From: Scleromatobacter humisilvae
Lineage (GTDB): Bacteria > Pseudomonadota > Gammaproteobacteria > Burkholderiales > Burkholderiaceae_C
Direction of reading: 5' to 3'
Assembly: GCF_023231945.1 (NCBI RefSeq)
Contig: NZ_JAJLJH010000001.1
Location: 930,001-994,000, forward strand
DNA: 64,000 nucleotides
Positions 25,614-34,052 of the stretch are shown piece by piece (the stretch's first letter is position 1; the number at the start of each line of letters is the position of its first letter). A model generated the notes under the pieces. The model was not told where the DNA came from. It was given only the letters and a program-made list of their open reading frames with translations, and searched no databases. The position numbers and the translations under genes were made by a program.

Positions 25614-27566
25614 TTGCAGCCTGCAACCCATCGCGACCAGTTGATCACCATGCTCGCCGAAGCCGCCGAGATCGAGCATTGCCTGATGTGCACTTACCTG
25701 TACGCCGCGTTTTCGCTCAAGCAAGGCGTCGACGAAGATCTGCTCGAGCATGAACTCAGCGCGGTCAAGCGTTGGCGCGCAGAGATCATCGCCATCGCCA
25801 CGGAGGAGATGCTTCACCTCGCGCTCGTCAACAATCTGCTGATGGCGGTCGGTTCGAGGCCTCATTACCGGCACTTCAATTTTCCCGCCTTGCCCGGCCA
25901 GTTTCCTGCCGACGTTGCGGTAGCGCTGCTGCCCTTCGATGCTGCCACCCTCGACCATTTCATCTACGTGGAGCGTCCGAGGGAGACCGACGAGACAGAC
26001 GGTGCGGACATCGACAAGGCCGAGTATTCGCGTGACATGGATGGCGCGAACAGGGTCAGTGAAATCAGCGGCGACTACGACACGGTTGGGGAGCTGTACC
26101 AATCCATCGCCGACAGCCTGGCGCCGCTCGCAACGAGCCTCGGCGAAGAAGGCCTTTTCGTTGGCGCCGTGGCGGCACAGCTGACCGAGAAGGATGTGTT
26201 CCTCCCCGGCCTGTGCGCTATCTCGACGGTCGCGCAGGCGACAACGGCACTCGGCCTCATCGTCGAACAGGGAGAAGGATCGCGGGTGTGCCACGAGACG
26301 TCGCACTACGCTCGCTTTCGCACAATTCGACAGCAGTGGCAGGCGTTGTCGAGCGATCGCCCCGCGTTCAAGCCGTACCGTGACGTGGCACGCAACCCCG
26401 TGATGCGGTCACCCGTGACAACTGAAGAACGCGTACAGATCGTCAGCGAGCCCGCCATTTCGCTGCTGGACGTCGGCAACAGCAGCTATTTCTTGATGCT
26501 GCGACTGCTCGCGCTCATGAGCGATACCGCCAACTGCCGGCTGCCGCGGGCGGTCGTCGTGGCGCAGGCGACGACGCTCATGCACGCGCTTGCGGACGTG
26601 GGCGTTGCGCTGACGGGCCTGCCAGCGAGTCCCGCGCATCCGGGCGTGCGGGCCGGGCTGACATTCAGCCTGACGCGCACCGCGTTCGGATATGAGTCGC
26701 CGGTGTCCGCCGCCAAGTTGATTTCCGAGCGCATGGAACTGCTGGCCACGCATGCGCAGCAGTGTGTCGCCGCCCTTCCCGCTCTGGAACTGTTTGCCAA
26801 AAGGCTGCGCGATGCGGCCTCCGCTTGGCGAGGCGCCAGCGATGCACAACGCGCGCAGGAGGCCGATCGCCTCGCCCCCGCGGCAAGCCCGGAATCCACG
26901 CATGATGAGCACGTCGACGTCATCCGCGGCGAAAAAGGGACGATCTACTTCAATGCGAAACGTTGCATCCACTCGCGTCACTGCGTGCTTGGAGAGCCCG
27001 AAGTGTTCCGCGCCAATCGAGAGGGCGACTGGATTTTTCCGGATGCTGCCACGGCGGAACGCGTGAACCATATCGCGCTGAACTGTGTGTCGGGTGCGAT
27101 TCGATTCGAACGCCATGACGGCGGCGAAAACGAGGTCGCGCCGAAAGTGAACCAGATCCGAATGCGCGAAAACGGGCCGCTGTCGGTCAACGCGGAAGTC
27201 ACCCTGGTTGGCGCGGACGGTGGCGCCAATGCAGAACTGCGCGTCACGCTGTGCCGCTGTGGAAAGTCGAAAAACAAGCCGTTTTGCGATCAGTCGCACA
27301 TCGCTGCAGGGTTCGTCAGTTCGGGCGAAGCGGTCACTCGGCCATCGCCTGAGTTGGAACGGCGCGATGGTCCGCTGGTGGTGACGCCACTGCGCGACGG
27401 GCCTCTCGATGTGCGAGGGTCGGCAGAGATTTGCACGGGAACCCGGCGCACCATCGACCGCACGATGTCCGTCAGGCTGTGCCGCTGTGGTCAGTCAGCT
27501 GACAAGCCGTTCTGCGATGGCAGCCATCGGGCAGCAAATTTCGAGGCGGCTGGGCGTGGTTCGTGA
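25614..27566 (+). CDS. Ferritin-like protein fused to a 4Fe-4S mono-cluster domain and two CDGSH domains
   Basis: The 650-residue protein has at least four modules. Residues 1 to about 240 are a VioB-type ferritin-like helical domain, with EIEHCLMCTYLYA and ATEEMLHLALVNNLL supplying Glu and His iron ligands. Residues about 430-510 resemble the divergent 4Fe-4S mono-cluster domain (Cys451, Cys457 and Cys491). Two CDGSH domains follow: CRCGKSKNKPFCDQSH at 547-562 and CRCGQSADKPFCDGSH at 623-638, each holding a 2Fe-2S cluster with three Cys and one His. The start is TTG at 25614 with AGAGGA upstream; ATG 25650 is an alternative. A role in iron or redox sensing or storage is inferred. The gene seems monocistronic. 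Confidence 0.85.
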   Translation: MQPATHRDQLITMLAEAAEIEHCLMCTYLYAAFSLKQGVDEDLLEHELSAVKRWRAEIIAIATEEMLHLALVNNLLMAVGSRPHYRHFNFPALPGQFPADVAVALLPFDAATLDHFIYVERPRETDETDGADIDKAEYSRDMDGANRVSEISGDYDTVGELYQSIADSLAPLATSLGEEGLFVGAVAAQLTEKDVFLPGLCAISTVAQATTALGLIVEQGEGSRVCHETSHYARFRTIRQQWQALSSDRPAFKPYRDVARNPVMRSPVTTEERVQIVSEPAISLLDVGNSSYFLMLRLLALMSDTANCRLPRAVVVAQATTLMHALADVGVALTGLPASPAHPGVRAGLTFSLTRTAFGYESPVSAAKLISERMELLATHAQQCVAALPALELFAKRLRDAASAWRGASDAQRAQEADRLAPAASPESTHDEHVDVIRGEKGTIYFNAKRCIHSRHCVLGEPEVFRANREGDWIFPDAATAERVNHIALNCVSGAIRFERHDGGENEVAPKVNQIRMRENGPLSVNAEVTLVGADGGANAELRVTLCRCGKSKNKPFCDQSHIAAGFVSSGEAVTRPSPELERRDGPLVVTPLRDGPLDVRGSAEICTGTRRTIDRTMSVRLCRCGQSADKPFCDGSHRAANFEAAGRGS

Positions 27567-27581
27567 GGTCGCAAGGGTCTC

Positions 27582-27631
27582 TTGACAAGTGGATCATTGA
27601 TCCATATATTTCATGTGGATCAGTGCTCCAC
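27582..27631 (+). promoter_or_regulatory. Sigma-70 promoter with TetR-type palindrome filling the spacer
   Basis: TTGACA (27582-27587) and TATATT (27605-27610) are separated by exactly 17 bp. The last 15 of these are the palindrome TGGATCATTGATCCA (27590-27604). A second, imperfect copy, GTGGATCAGTGCTCCAC, lies at 27615-27631, over the expected transcription start. A repressor bound here would block RNA polymerase. The core GGATC-N3-GATCC also occurs next to the -10 box of the tetR gene at 17772. Confidence 0.8.
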
Positions 27632-27823
27632 ATATGGCGGCGCGCCGGCCCTTACCAGCTGCTGCGCCAGTCCGACGAAGAGCACGTCATAGCAAGGCTT
27701 GCCATTGATGGCGGCTTAGCGAAGGTCTGACCTCGCGTTATCCCGTGCCTGGCCTCTACTGTCGCCCGGCACCAGACAACGCTTCTCCACTTTTGGAAAT
27801 AGTCCACGAAAGGATTGAAGATC

Positions 27824-28576
27824 ATGAAGAACCTAGAAGGCAAGATTGCCATCGTCACCGGCGGCAGCAGCGGGATTGGCCTGGCCACGGCCAAGCGCTT
27901 CGTCGATGAAGGTGCGCACGTCGTCATCACGGGACGCCGCGAGAAAGAGCTGAAGGAGGCTGCCGCCGTCATCGGGAAGAACGTGACGACGGTCGTCGGC
28001 GACGTGTCGCGACTGGACGATCTCGACCGGCTCTATGCTGTCGTAAAAGAAAAGCATGGTCACATCGACATTCTCTTCGCGAACGCGGGCGCAGGAACGA
28101 TCGCGCCGCTCGCCGCAGCGACCGAGGCCCATTTCGACCAGACCTTCGACGTGAACGTGAAGGGGATGTTCTTCACGGTGCAGAAGGCCCTTCCCCTCTT
28201 CAAGGACGGCGGTTCGATCATCCTGAACTCCTCGGTCTCGAACGTGCTCGGGCTCCCCGGGTTCACCGCCTACGCCGCGAGCAAGGCGGCCGTGCGCAAC
28301 TTCGCGCGCGGTTGGGCGTTGGAGTTGAAGGACCGCAAGATCCGCGTGAATTGCATGAGCCCGGGGGCCATCGACACCCCGGCCCTGGCAACGACGACGG
28401 GCCTGACCGCTGAACAGGCCGAGCAAGCGGTCGCACAGTTCACCTCGCAGATCCCAATGGGTCGCAGGGGCATGCCCAACGAAATCGCGTCGGCGGTCGT
28501 GTTCCTCGCCTCCGATGAGAGTTCGTACATCACGGGTATCGACCTTCCGGTCGATGGAGGCATGGCGCAAGGCTGA
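27824..28576 (+). CDS. SDR family NAD(P)-dependent oxidoreductase, copy 2
   Basis: The 250-residue SDR has the same motifs as copy 1 (TGGSSGIG, NAG, YAASK, PVDGG) and differs from it at only 15 residues. The changes include Trp to Met in the last block and Thr to Asn beside the catalytic Ser. ATG 27824 is chosen by alignment with copy 1; a TTG three codons upstream is possible. AAAGGATTGAAG supplies the ribosome site, again as in copy 1. Transcription probably starts near 27617 from a TetR-controlled promoter, leaving a 200-base leader. The upstream DNA differs from copy 1, so the two copies are probably regulated differently. Confidence 0.92.
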   Translation: MKNLEGKIAIVTGGSSGIGLATAKRFVDEGAHVVITGRREKELKEAAAVIGKNVTTVVGDVSRLDDLDRLYAVVKEKHGHIDILFANAGAGTIAPLAAATEAHFDQTFDVNVKGMFFTVQKALPLFKDGGSIILNSSVSNVLGLPGFTAYAASKAAVRNFARGWALELKDRKIRVNCMSPGAIDTPALATTTGLTAEQAEQAVAQFTSQIPMGRRGMPNEIASAVVFLASDESSYITGIDLPVDGGMAQG

Positions 28577-28677
28577 CCTCGGCGTGGTCCCGTGCCTGAC
28601 GGAAAGACCGCCAGGCGCGAGACCACGCTTCTCAAGCTAGTCATTGGCATGGACGCCGGCAGCGGCGTGCAGCACAC

Positions 28678-28854
28678 GGCGATGCCGATGTCGTTCAGCC
28701 CGTCGTCGCAGACTTCACGGAGCCGTTTGACCTTCCAGCGATGCCAAGCAGCAATTGGCCCGACACGCCTTCGTACGGCGCCGCCGGGAACCTTGGCTTC
28801 TTTCCTGGTTCGACGATGGGCAACTTCACGCCGAAGCTCGCGGCCTCGCGCTAG
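28678..28854 (+). pseudogene. EgtD (histidine N-alpha-methyltransferase) fragment
   Basis: A 58-codon open frame reads VVQPVVADFTEPFDLPAM and later NLGFFPGSTMGNFTP before a stop. FFPGST-x-GNF is a signature of EgtD, the SAM-dependent methyltransferase that makes hercynine in ergothioneine synthesis, and VVADFTxPFxLP precedes it at the right distance. The family is normally about 320 residues, so both ends are missing and about 13 residues between the motifs are altered. No EgtB is nearby. It directly precedes the convergent LysR gene, whose stop it overlaps. Confidence 0.6.
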
Positions 28855-29777
28855 CGTGCTGAGGGTTCATGCAACTCCCTTGCCGTCGACCAATCTCTTA
28901 GATGTTCGACGAGCCAACGTCCAGCGGGGCCTGGCGGCGCCGCCGCGGGATAGACGGCGGAAATGGTCAGCATGGCGCCGGCGCGGGGTACCCCATCGAC
29001 GTCGAGCGCGACCAAGTCACCGGACGCGATGTCTTTCTCCACCATGTGCAGGGGCATGCCGCCCCAGCCGACACAGTCCTTGAGCAGCGCATATTTTGTG
29101 GACAGGTCGGCCAGGCGCCAGGTCGTGGACGATATGACGCCGTAGTCGCGGCCAGCAAGCAGCTGTGACCGATCGGTCAACACCAGTTGCACGTGCCTGG
29201 AGAGTTCCTTCCTGGGGATGTGGCCCTCAAACTTTGCGAGCGGGTGGTCACGGCCAGCAACCATGACCAGCGGAACGCTGCCGAGCCGGTCGGCAACCAG
29301 GGATGGAAAGTCCATGGGGAGTGAGGCGAGGATTCCCAACGTGCAGCGCCCCTCCAAGACCGGCTGATACCCGGCACCCAAGCCCTCCACGAAGATCCGC
29401 AGCGGAGTCAACGGGAAGCGCTTGGCGAACGCTATGGCCGCCTCGCTGACCGCGGCAGTCGGAAAGAAGACATCGAAGACGACTGAGAGCTCAGCCTCGA
29501 CTCCCGAGTTCATGAGCTTTGCCCGAGCTTTCAGGGTGTCGACGCCAGACACGATGGCCCGCGCATCCGCCAGGAGAAGCACGCCTTCGGACGTCAGCTT
29601 GGGGAACCGCCCTGACCTGTCGAAGAGCGTCACGCCGATCTGCTCCTCCAAGGCGTTCACCCAGCCGCTGACGGCCGACTGCACGCGGTTCAGGCGCCGT
29701 GCCGCCGCGGAGAAGCTTCCTTCGTCCGCCGCAGCGATGAATGTTCTGAGCTGATCGAGGGATACGCCGTCGAGCAT
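28851..29777 (-). CDS. LysR family transcriptional regulator
   Basis: The 308-residue regulator has an N-terminal winged HTH (LDQLRTFIAAADEGSFSAAA and LNRVQSAVSGWVNALEEQIG, residues 6-60). A LysR substrate-binding domain follows, with PLTPLRIFVEGLGAGYQPVL and LVMVAGRDHPLAKFEGHIP. ATG 29777 gives the usual MLDGVSLDQLRTF start; longer forms add an unconserved arm. The likely target is unclear: the upstream neighbour is a 576 bp gap leading to the yceI-like gene. It looks intact, unlike the second LysR gene at 32729. Confidence 0.9.
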   Translation of the reverse strand: MLDGVSLDQLRTFIAAADEGSFSAAARRLNRVQSAVSGWVNALEEQIGVTLFDRSGRFPKLTSEGVLLLADARAIVSGVDTLKARAKLMNSGVEAELSVVFDVFFPTAAVSEAAIAFAKRFPLTPLRIFVEGLGAGYQPVLEGRCTLGILASLPMDFPSLVADRLGSVPLVMVAGRDHPLAKFEGHIPRKELSRHVQLVLTDRSQLLAGRDYGVISSTTWRLADLSTKYALLKDCVGWGGMPLHMVEKDIASGDLVALDVDGVPRAGAMLTISAVYPAAAPPGPAGRWLVEHLRDWSTARELHEPSAR

Positions 29778-30070
29778 GAGAGTCTTTATCCATCTCTGAG
29801 AGCGATGGGTCGCATCGCAATATACCGGCTTCTCAGAATGGATGGTGGCCCTCACCATTCATACCCATGCGAGGCATCAAAAGCACACGAAGCGGCCTGC
29901 GCGCGAGGCCGTTGGCGCGCGCAGGACGGCTGTCTGCGCTGCGACTGCGGATCTCGCGAGCAACGCCGGGAAACGCTCGGCCGCGGCGCCATTTCCTGAA
30001 CAACATGTCTCTCGCCAGCGGATTCACGGCGACGGTGACCAGCTTCCAAAGATTCTCCTTTTAGACCTGT

Positions 30071-30307
30071 ATGTGTTCTTCGCGCGCAACCTTCTTGTTC
30101 TACCTGTTCGTGCTGGCGTCTTCAATCCTGTGCGCGGCATCGACGGCGTTTGCCACACAGACGACGAACCTCGGCCAGGGAGACATCGCGCTTGCAGCTA
30201 GAGACGCGGGCGGCGTGAGTGAGATCCCGCGATCGAATGCTCCCAACGTCGCCAACGACGTCGCCATCGACTTCGCATCTCTCTTGACCAGTGCAAGCCG
30301 GCTCTAA
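30071..30307 (+). CDS. Possible small secreted protein
   Basis: The 78-residue frame starts with a good signal peptide (MCSSRATFLFYLFVLASSIL, likely cut after STAFA). The rest is polar and has no known domain. The ribosome site is weak and the surrounding DNA from 29778 to 30353 otherwise holds nothing recognisable, so this may be chance. It precedes the yceI-like gene by 46 bp in the same direction. Confidence 0.25.
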   Translation: MCSSRATFLFYLFVLASSILCAASTAFATQTTNLGQGDIALAARDAGGVSEIPRSNAPNVANDVAIDFASLLTSASRL

Positions 30308-30353
30308 GAGCGACCGCACGATCCCATTCAATCCCAATAAAGGAGTTCTCCCA

Positions 30354-30929
30354 ATGCGCATGACCCTCATTGCCGCAGTCACCGCGCTCGGTACGCTCAG
30401 CGGCCTGGCGCACGCTGAGGCCGCAACGTATGCCATCGACCCGATGCATACGTACGTCACCTTCGAGGCGAACCACCTCGGTACCTCCACCAATCGCGGG
30501 CGCTTCGACAAGAAGGAAGGCGCCGTGCAGTTCGACAAGGCCTCGAAGTCCGGGAAAGTGGAACTGACGCTGGACACTGGCTCCATCAACACCGGAAGCG
30601 CCATCTTCGACAAGGAACTCCAGAGCGATCACTTCCTGAACTCGGCCGCGTACCCGACAGCCAAGTTCGTGGCTGATGGCTTCACCTTCAATGGCGAGAA
30701 GGTGTCGGTGGTGAGCGGGCAACTGACGTTGCTCGGCAAGACCAACCCAGTGACGCTCAAGGCAACGAGCTTCAACTGCTACATGCACCCGATTCTCAAG
30801 CATGAGGTCTGCGGCGGCGATTTCGAGACCGTCATCCAGCGCAGCAAGTGGGGCATGAACTGGGGTCTGAACTTCGGCGTCCCGGACGACGTCAAGCTTC
30901 TGGTGCAAGTCGAAGCCGTCAAGCAATAA
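30354..30929 (+). CDS. YceI family periplasmic protein
   Basis: The 191-residue protein has a signal peptide (MRMTLIAAVTALGTLSGLAH, cut near AEA). The YceI lipocalin-like barrel follows: YAIDPMHTYVTFEANHLGTS, LDTGSINTGSAIFDKELQSD, HFLNSAAYPTAKFV and GKTNPVTLKATSFNC. YceI proteins bind isoprenoid quinones or other amphiphiles in the periplasm and are induced by acid or base stress. AAGGAG precedes the start at good distance. The next gene, an azoreductase, follows after 53 bp and may be cotranscribed; a 6-bp hairpin (30929-30944) lies between them. Confidence 0.92.
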   Translation: MRMTLIAAVTALGTLSGLAHAEAATYAIDPMHTYVTFEANHLGTSTNRGRFDKKEGAVQFDKASKSGKVELTLDTGSINTGSAIFDKELQSDHFLNSAAYPTAKFVADGFTFNGEKVSVVSGQLTLLGKTNPVTLKATSFNCYMHPILKHEVCGGDFETVIQRSKWGMNWGLNFGVPDDVKLLVQVEAVKQ

Positions 30930-30982
30930 CTCTTTTCCAAGAGTCGCCATCGTCATGGCGACTGACCCTTCATCCATCCATC

Positions 30983-31591
30983 ATGAAACTCCTTCATCTC
31001 GACTCCAGCGTGCTCGGCGCAAACTCCGTCAGCCGCCGGTTGAGCGCGGAAATCGTTGCTCGCCAGAAGACACTGCATCCCTCGTTGGAAGTGACCTATC
31101 GCGACTTGTCGGCGGACCCGGCGCTGCATCTGTCAGGCGGCCACATGGCGGCGCTGCAAGGCTCCGCGACCGACGACGCCACGCTGACTGCCGACCTGGT
31201 CAAGGGCAATGCCTACATGGCAGAGCTTCTGGCCACCGACATCCTGGTCATCGGCGCTCCGATGTACAACCTGACCATTCCGACGCCGCTCAAGGCGTGG
31301 ATCGATCGCATCGTCGTGGCGGGAAAGACGTTCGGCTACACCGCCTCTGGACCCGAAGGACTGCTGAAGGGCAAGAGGGCGTTCATCGCGTCCGCACGCG
31401 GGAACGTCTACGTGGCCGGCAGTCCCGCTGCTGCGCTGGAGCACCAGGAAAGCTACCTGATCGGGCTGCTGGGCTTCCTCGGCGTGACCGACCTCACCGT
31501 CGTGCGCGCCGAGGGGGTCGCTTTCGGTCCCGATGCCCGCGATGCGGCGGTGAACGCTGCTCTCGGCCAAATCGCTGGCTTGACGGCGTGA
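30983..31591 (+). CDS. azoR: FMN-dependent NADH-azoreductase
   Basis: The 202-residue flavodoxin-fold enzyme reduces azo bonds and quinones with NADH through bound FMN. It starts MKLLHLDSSVLGANSVSRRL, where SSxxxxxSxSRxL is the FMN phosphate loop. It contains LVIGAPMYNLTIPTPLKAWI with the P-M-Y-N flavin-binding loop, and later SARGNVY, which closes over the isoalloxazine. Length and motifs fit AzoR/AcpD. It follows a yceI-like gene in the same direction, and the surrounding SDR, pirin and reductase genes suggest a quinone or electrophile stress role. Confidence 0.92.
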   Translation: MKLLHLDSSVLGANSVSRRLSAEIVARQKTLHPSLEVTYRDLSADPALHLSGGHMAALQGSATDDATLTADLVKGNAYMAELLATDILVIGAPMYNLTIPTPLKAWIDRIVVAGKTFGYTASGPEGLLKGKRAFIASARGNVYVAGSPAAALEHQESYLIGLLGFLGVTDLTVVRAEGVAFGPDARDAAVNAALGQIAGLTA

Positions 31592-31689
31592 TGCAGTTCG
31601 AGTGAGGCTGGGGCGCTGACGACATTGAAGGTCTGCTGCGCCCGCGGCACCCCAACAAGCGCCAACGACAAGCAGCCTCTCGAGCTTCA

Positions 31690-31821
31690 CGACGCTTGGC
31701 GTACCTGACTGGAGACGACATGCAGGCGACCAAGGCCATTGCGAACCTGGCAACGTCTCTTGGGTATACGCCGCAGATCCTGAGGCGATTCGCCGTGGAA
31801 GAGTGCTTGGAAACAGCTTAG
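31690..31821 (+). pseudogene. C-terminal fragment resembling an NAD(P)-binding reductase
   Basis: A short frame reads AYLTGDDMQATKAIANLATS then LGYTPQILRRF before a stop. The GDD-x3-AK/TK, LxxxLGYxP layout resembles the last part of the F420-reductase-like proteins encoded at 21114 and 24619 (compare LTSDDDGAASEIGTLAEKLG). The rest of the gene is absent. An ATG at 31720 with GGAG upstream would give 33 residues, but a functional product is unlikely. Confidence 0.35.
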
Positions 31822-31959
31822 CGATATCGGCTAAACGATTTTCGTACCCGGTCAGACCGCTTGCTGACCATCAAGTCTTGGTGACGGAATATCCATCGAA
31901 TGGACTCGAGTTCGACTGCGAGCCATCGGTGATGGCTCGGTCGGCTTCGGGCGCCCTCT

Positions 31960-32732
31960 TCAATGGGCGATGATCTCCGATCTGCCGCCTCGATCTTGAG
32001 GTACTTGGTCGTGAAGCCGATCATCGCCATCCATCCCTTCCGAGTCTTGAGCGGCGACTCTTCCGTTGAGAACGTCGTCAATACGTTGGCGGTCGAGCGC
32101 GCCAACCCATCGCGCGATTGCGACCGTGGCTACCGCGTTGCCGATGGTGTTCGTGATCGAGCGAGCCTCTGCCATGAACCGGTCCACCCCGATGAGCAGC
32201 ACCATCCCTGCGACGGGGATCTTGCCCATCGAGGCCAAGGTGGCTGCGAGGGTGACGAAGCCTGCGCCGACCACCCCCGCTGATCCCTTCGAGGCGACCG
32301 TCAGAACGCCCAGCACCAGAAGCTGCTCCGTCAGCGTGAGCGGCGTGTTGGTGGCCTGCGCGATGAAGATGGCTGCCATTGTGAAATAGATGCACTGGCC
32401 ATCGGCGTTGAACGTCAGTCCAGCCGGCAGGACGAGGCCGACCACAGGCTTGGACACGCCCAGGTGCTCCAGCCTGCGCATCAGTTGCGGCATCGCCGAT
32501 TCGGACGAACTTGTCCCGAGCACGATGAAGATCTCATCCCGGATGTATTTCAGGAACTCCCACAGGCTGAAGCCGGCGAGTCGGGCAATCGCACCGAGAA
32601 CCACTGCGACAAACAGCGCGCAGGTGACATACATGCAGGCCATCAGCTTGCCCAGCGACACGATCGATCCCAGGCCGTACTTTCCAACAGTCAACGAGAT
32701 CGCACCGAATGCGGCGAGTGGTGCGCACGACC
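31960..32732 (-). pseudogene. dctA: DctA-type C4-dicarboxylate:cation symporter, 5' half missing
   Basis: The readable part covers the C-terminal half of a DAACS-family symporter: [40 protein letters not shown] (the first re-entrant loop with the serine-rich motif), [20 protein letters not shown], the second hairpin [20 protein letters not shown] and [20 protein letters not shown]. The first 200 or so residues are gone, cut at about 32725, where LysR sequence on the other strand begins. The last 30 residues also look unusual, with an acidic/basic tail, so the 3' end may be shifted. It cannot make a working transporter. Confidence 0.85.
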
Positions 32733-33367
32733 TGACCGACAGCGCGGTCGGCTTGCTGCGTGTCACCGCGCCGGTGACCTGGGGCCGCGCGGTTCTCGTC
32801 CCGTTGCTGCCCGCATTTCTCGCAAATCATCCCAGGGTGCGGCTACAGCTCACGCTTCTGGACCGCGCGGTCGACTTGGCCAGTGAAGGCTACGACCTCG
32901 CGATCCGGTTGACCCCTGCGCTGCCCGAAGGAATGGTCGCGCGTCGGCTGGCACCGCTCGACTACGTGGCCTGCGCCGCTGCCAAGCCGAAGATCAGGGT
33001 GCGATCGCCCGAGGATCTGGCCACCGTCCCATGCCTGGTCTATGGTGAAGGCGACTTGCACGCGACATGGCGCTTCCGCGACCGCACGGGTCGGATCCAG
33101 CGCGTCAAGGTGCAAGGGCCCTTGATGATCAACGATGGAGAAGCCATCCTCCGCGCCACGCAAGCCGGCGTCGGCGTGGCAGTGCTTCCCCGCTACCTCG
33201 CAGGAGAAGCCCTGCGCGACGGGAGCTTGCGCGAGCTGCTGCCAACCTGGACGCCATTACCCCCCGTCGGCGCCGAACCACACGTGTTGTGGTTGCGCGA
33301 CCGCTATCAGCCCTTGAAGGCGAGACTCTTCATAGATCACCTGCTGGCGCGCTTGCGCGTCGACTGA
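32729..33367 (+). pseudogene. LysR family regulator, DNA-binding domain missing
   Basis: The frame contains only the effector-binding part of a LysR regulator: [20 protein letters not shown], then VRLQLTLLDRAVDLASEGYD, LAIRLTPALPEGMVARRLAP, and AGVGVAVLPRYLAGEALRDG near the end. The N-terminal HTH is absent; upstream of about 32729 the sequence is DctA on the opposite strand. Both genes lost their 5' ends at the same point, which a single deletion across a divergent dctA/lysR promoter region would explain. Confidence 0.85.
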
Positions 33368-34052
33368 GGTCCGCTGCCAATCGAGCCTCGACGGCAGCAA
33401 TGAAGGCTGCAGTGTCGGCAATCATCAGGGCGTGCTCGCCCAGCACCGCGCCACCGGTCGCGATCGTGACGACGCTGCTCGGCATCCCGGCCGCGACGAG
33501 CGTCTCGACGAGCCGGATGGCCGACAGCGGCGTCAGTTCGGACGGCTTGAGGACGACGGCGTTGCCGCCGGCGATCGCGGGTCCCAGCTTGTGCGCGACC
33601 AGGTTGAGCGGATCGTTGTAGGGTGTGATCGCGACGACGACGCCGAGCGGCTCGCGCGTGAACCGGCCCTGTCGGTCGCCCGAACCGGCCCAGCCGCGGA
33701 ACGGCACGATCTCGCCGCCGTTGCGACGCGCCTCATCGGCCGACAGCCGGAGCGTGTTCACGCAACGCAGGACCGACTTCTTCGCCTGCCGGATCGTCTT
33801 GCCCGCTTCGGCCACGATCAGGGCGGCGAAGGCGTCACGATCGCGCTCGACGAGCGCGGCGCAGTCATCGAGCAGGCGGGCTCGCTCGTGGCGCGACAGC
33901 CCGCCGCAGAGGCGGGCACCTCTGGCCGCGACGTCCAGCAGATCGCGTGCAGCCTCTGGCGGCAGGTCGTCGACCTGGCCGACCTCCTCGCCGTTGAACG
34001 GATTGCTCACCGAGATGACACCAGGCCGCATCGCCAACGCGAGCGCGCTCAT
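33330..34052 (-). pseudogene. Aldehyde dehydrogenase family protein, C-terminal half missing
   Basis: The 240-residue frame begins [20 protein letters not shown] and has the NAD-binding half of an aldehyde dehydrogenase: [20 protein letters not shown] (the PxNxP-like block), [20 protein letters not shown] and [12 protein letters not shown]. It stops before the catalytic Glu and Cys, whereas family members are about 470-500 residues. Homology ends near 33420 and the last 25 or so codons are unrelated. The start overlaps the stop of the binding-protein gene (ATGA at 34049), so this was the second or third gene of a leftward operon cut by a rearrangement. Confidence 0.82.

Noticed and set aside
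27632-27720. Short minus-strand frame (NGKPCYDVLFVGLAQQLVRA) in the SDR copy 2 leader
   Set aside because: It looks protein-like, but only about 30 codons exist before a stop upstream, there is no start, and I could not match it to a family. Possibly another remnant; too weak to list.
30929-30944. Six-bp hairpin (ACTCTT/AAGAGT) after the yceI-like gene as a terminator
   Set aside because: There is no T-tract and the stem is short, so termination is not supported. The next gene is close and in the same direction.
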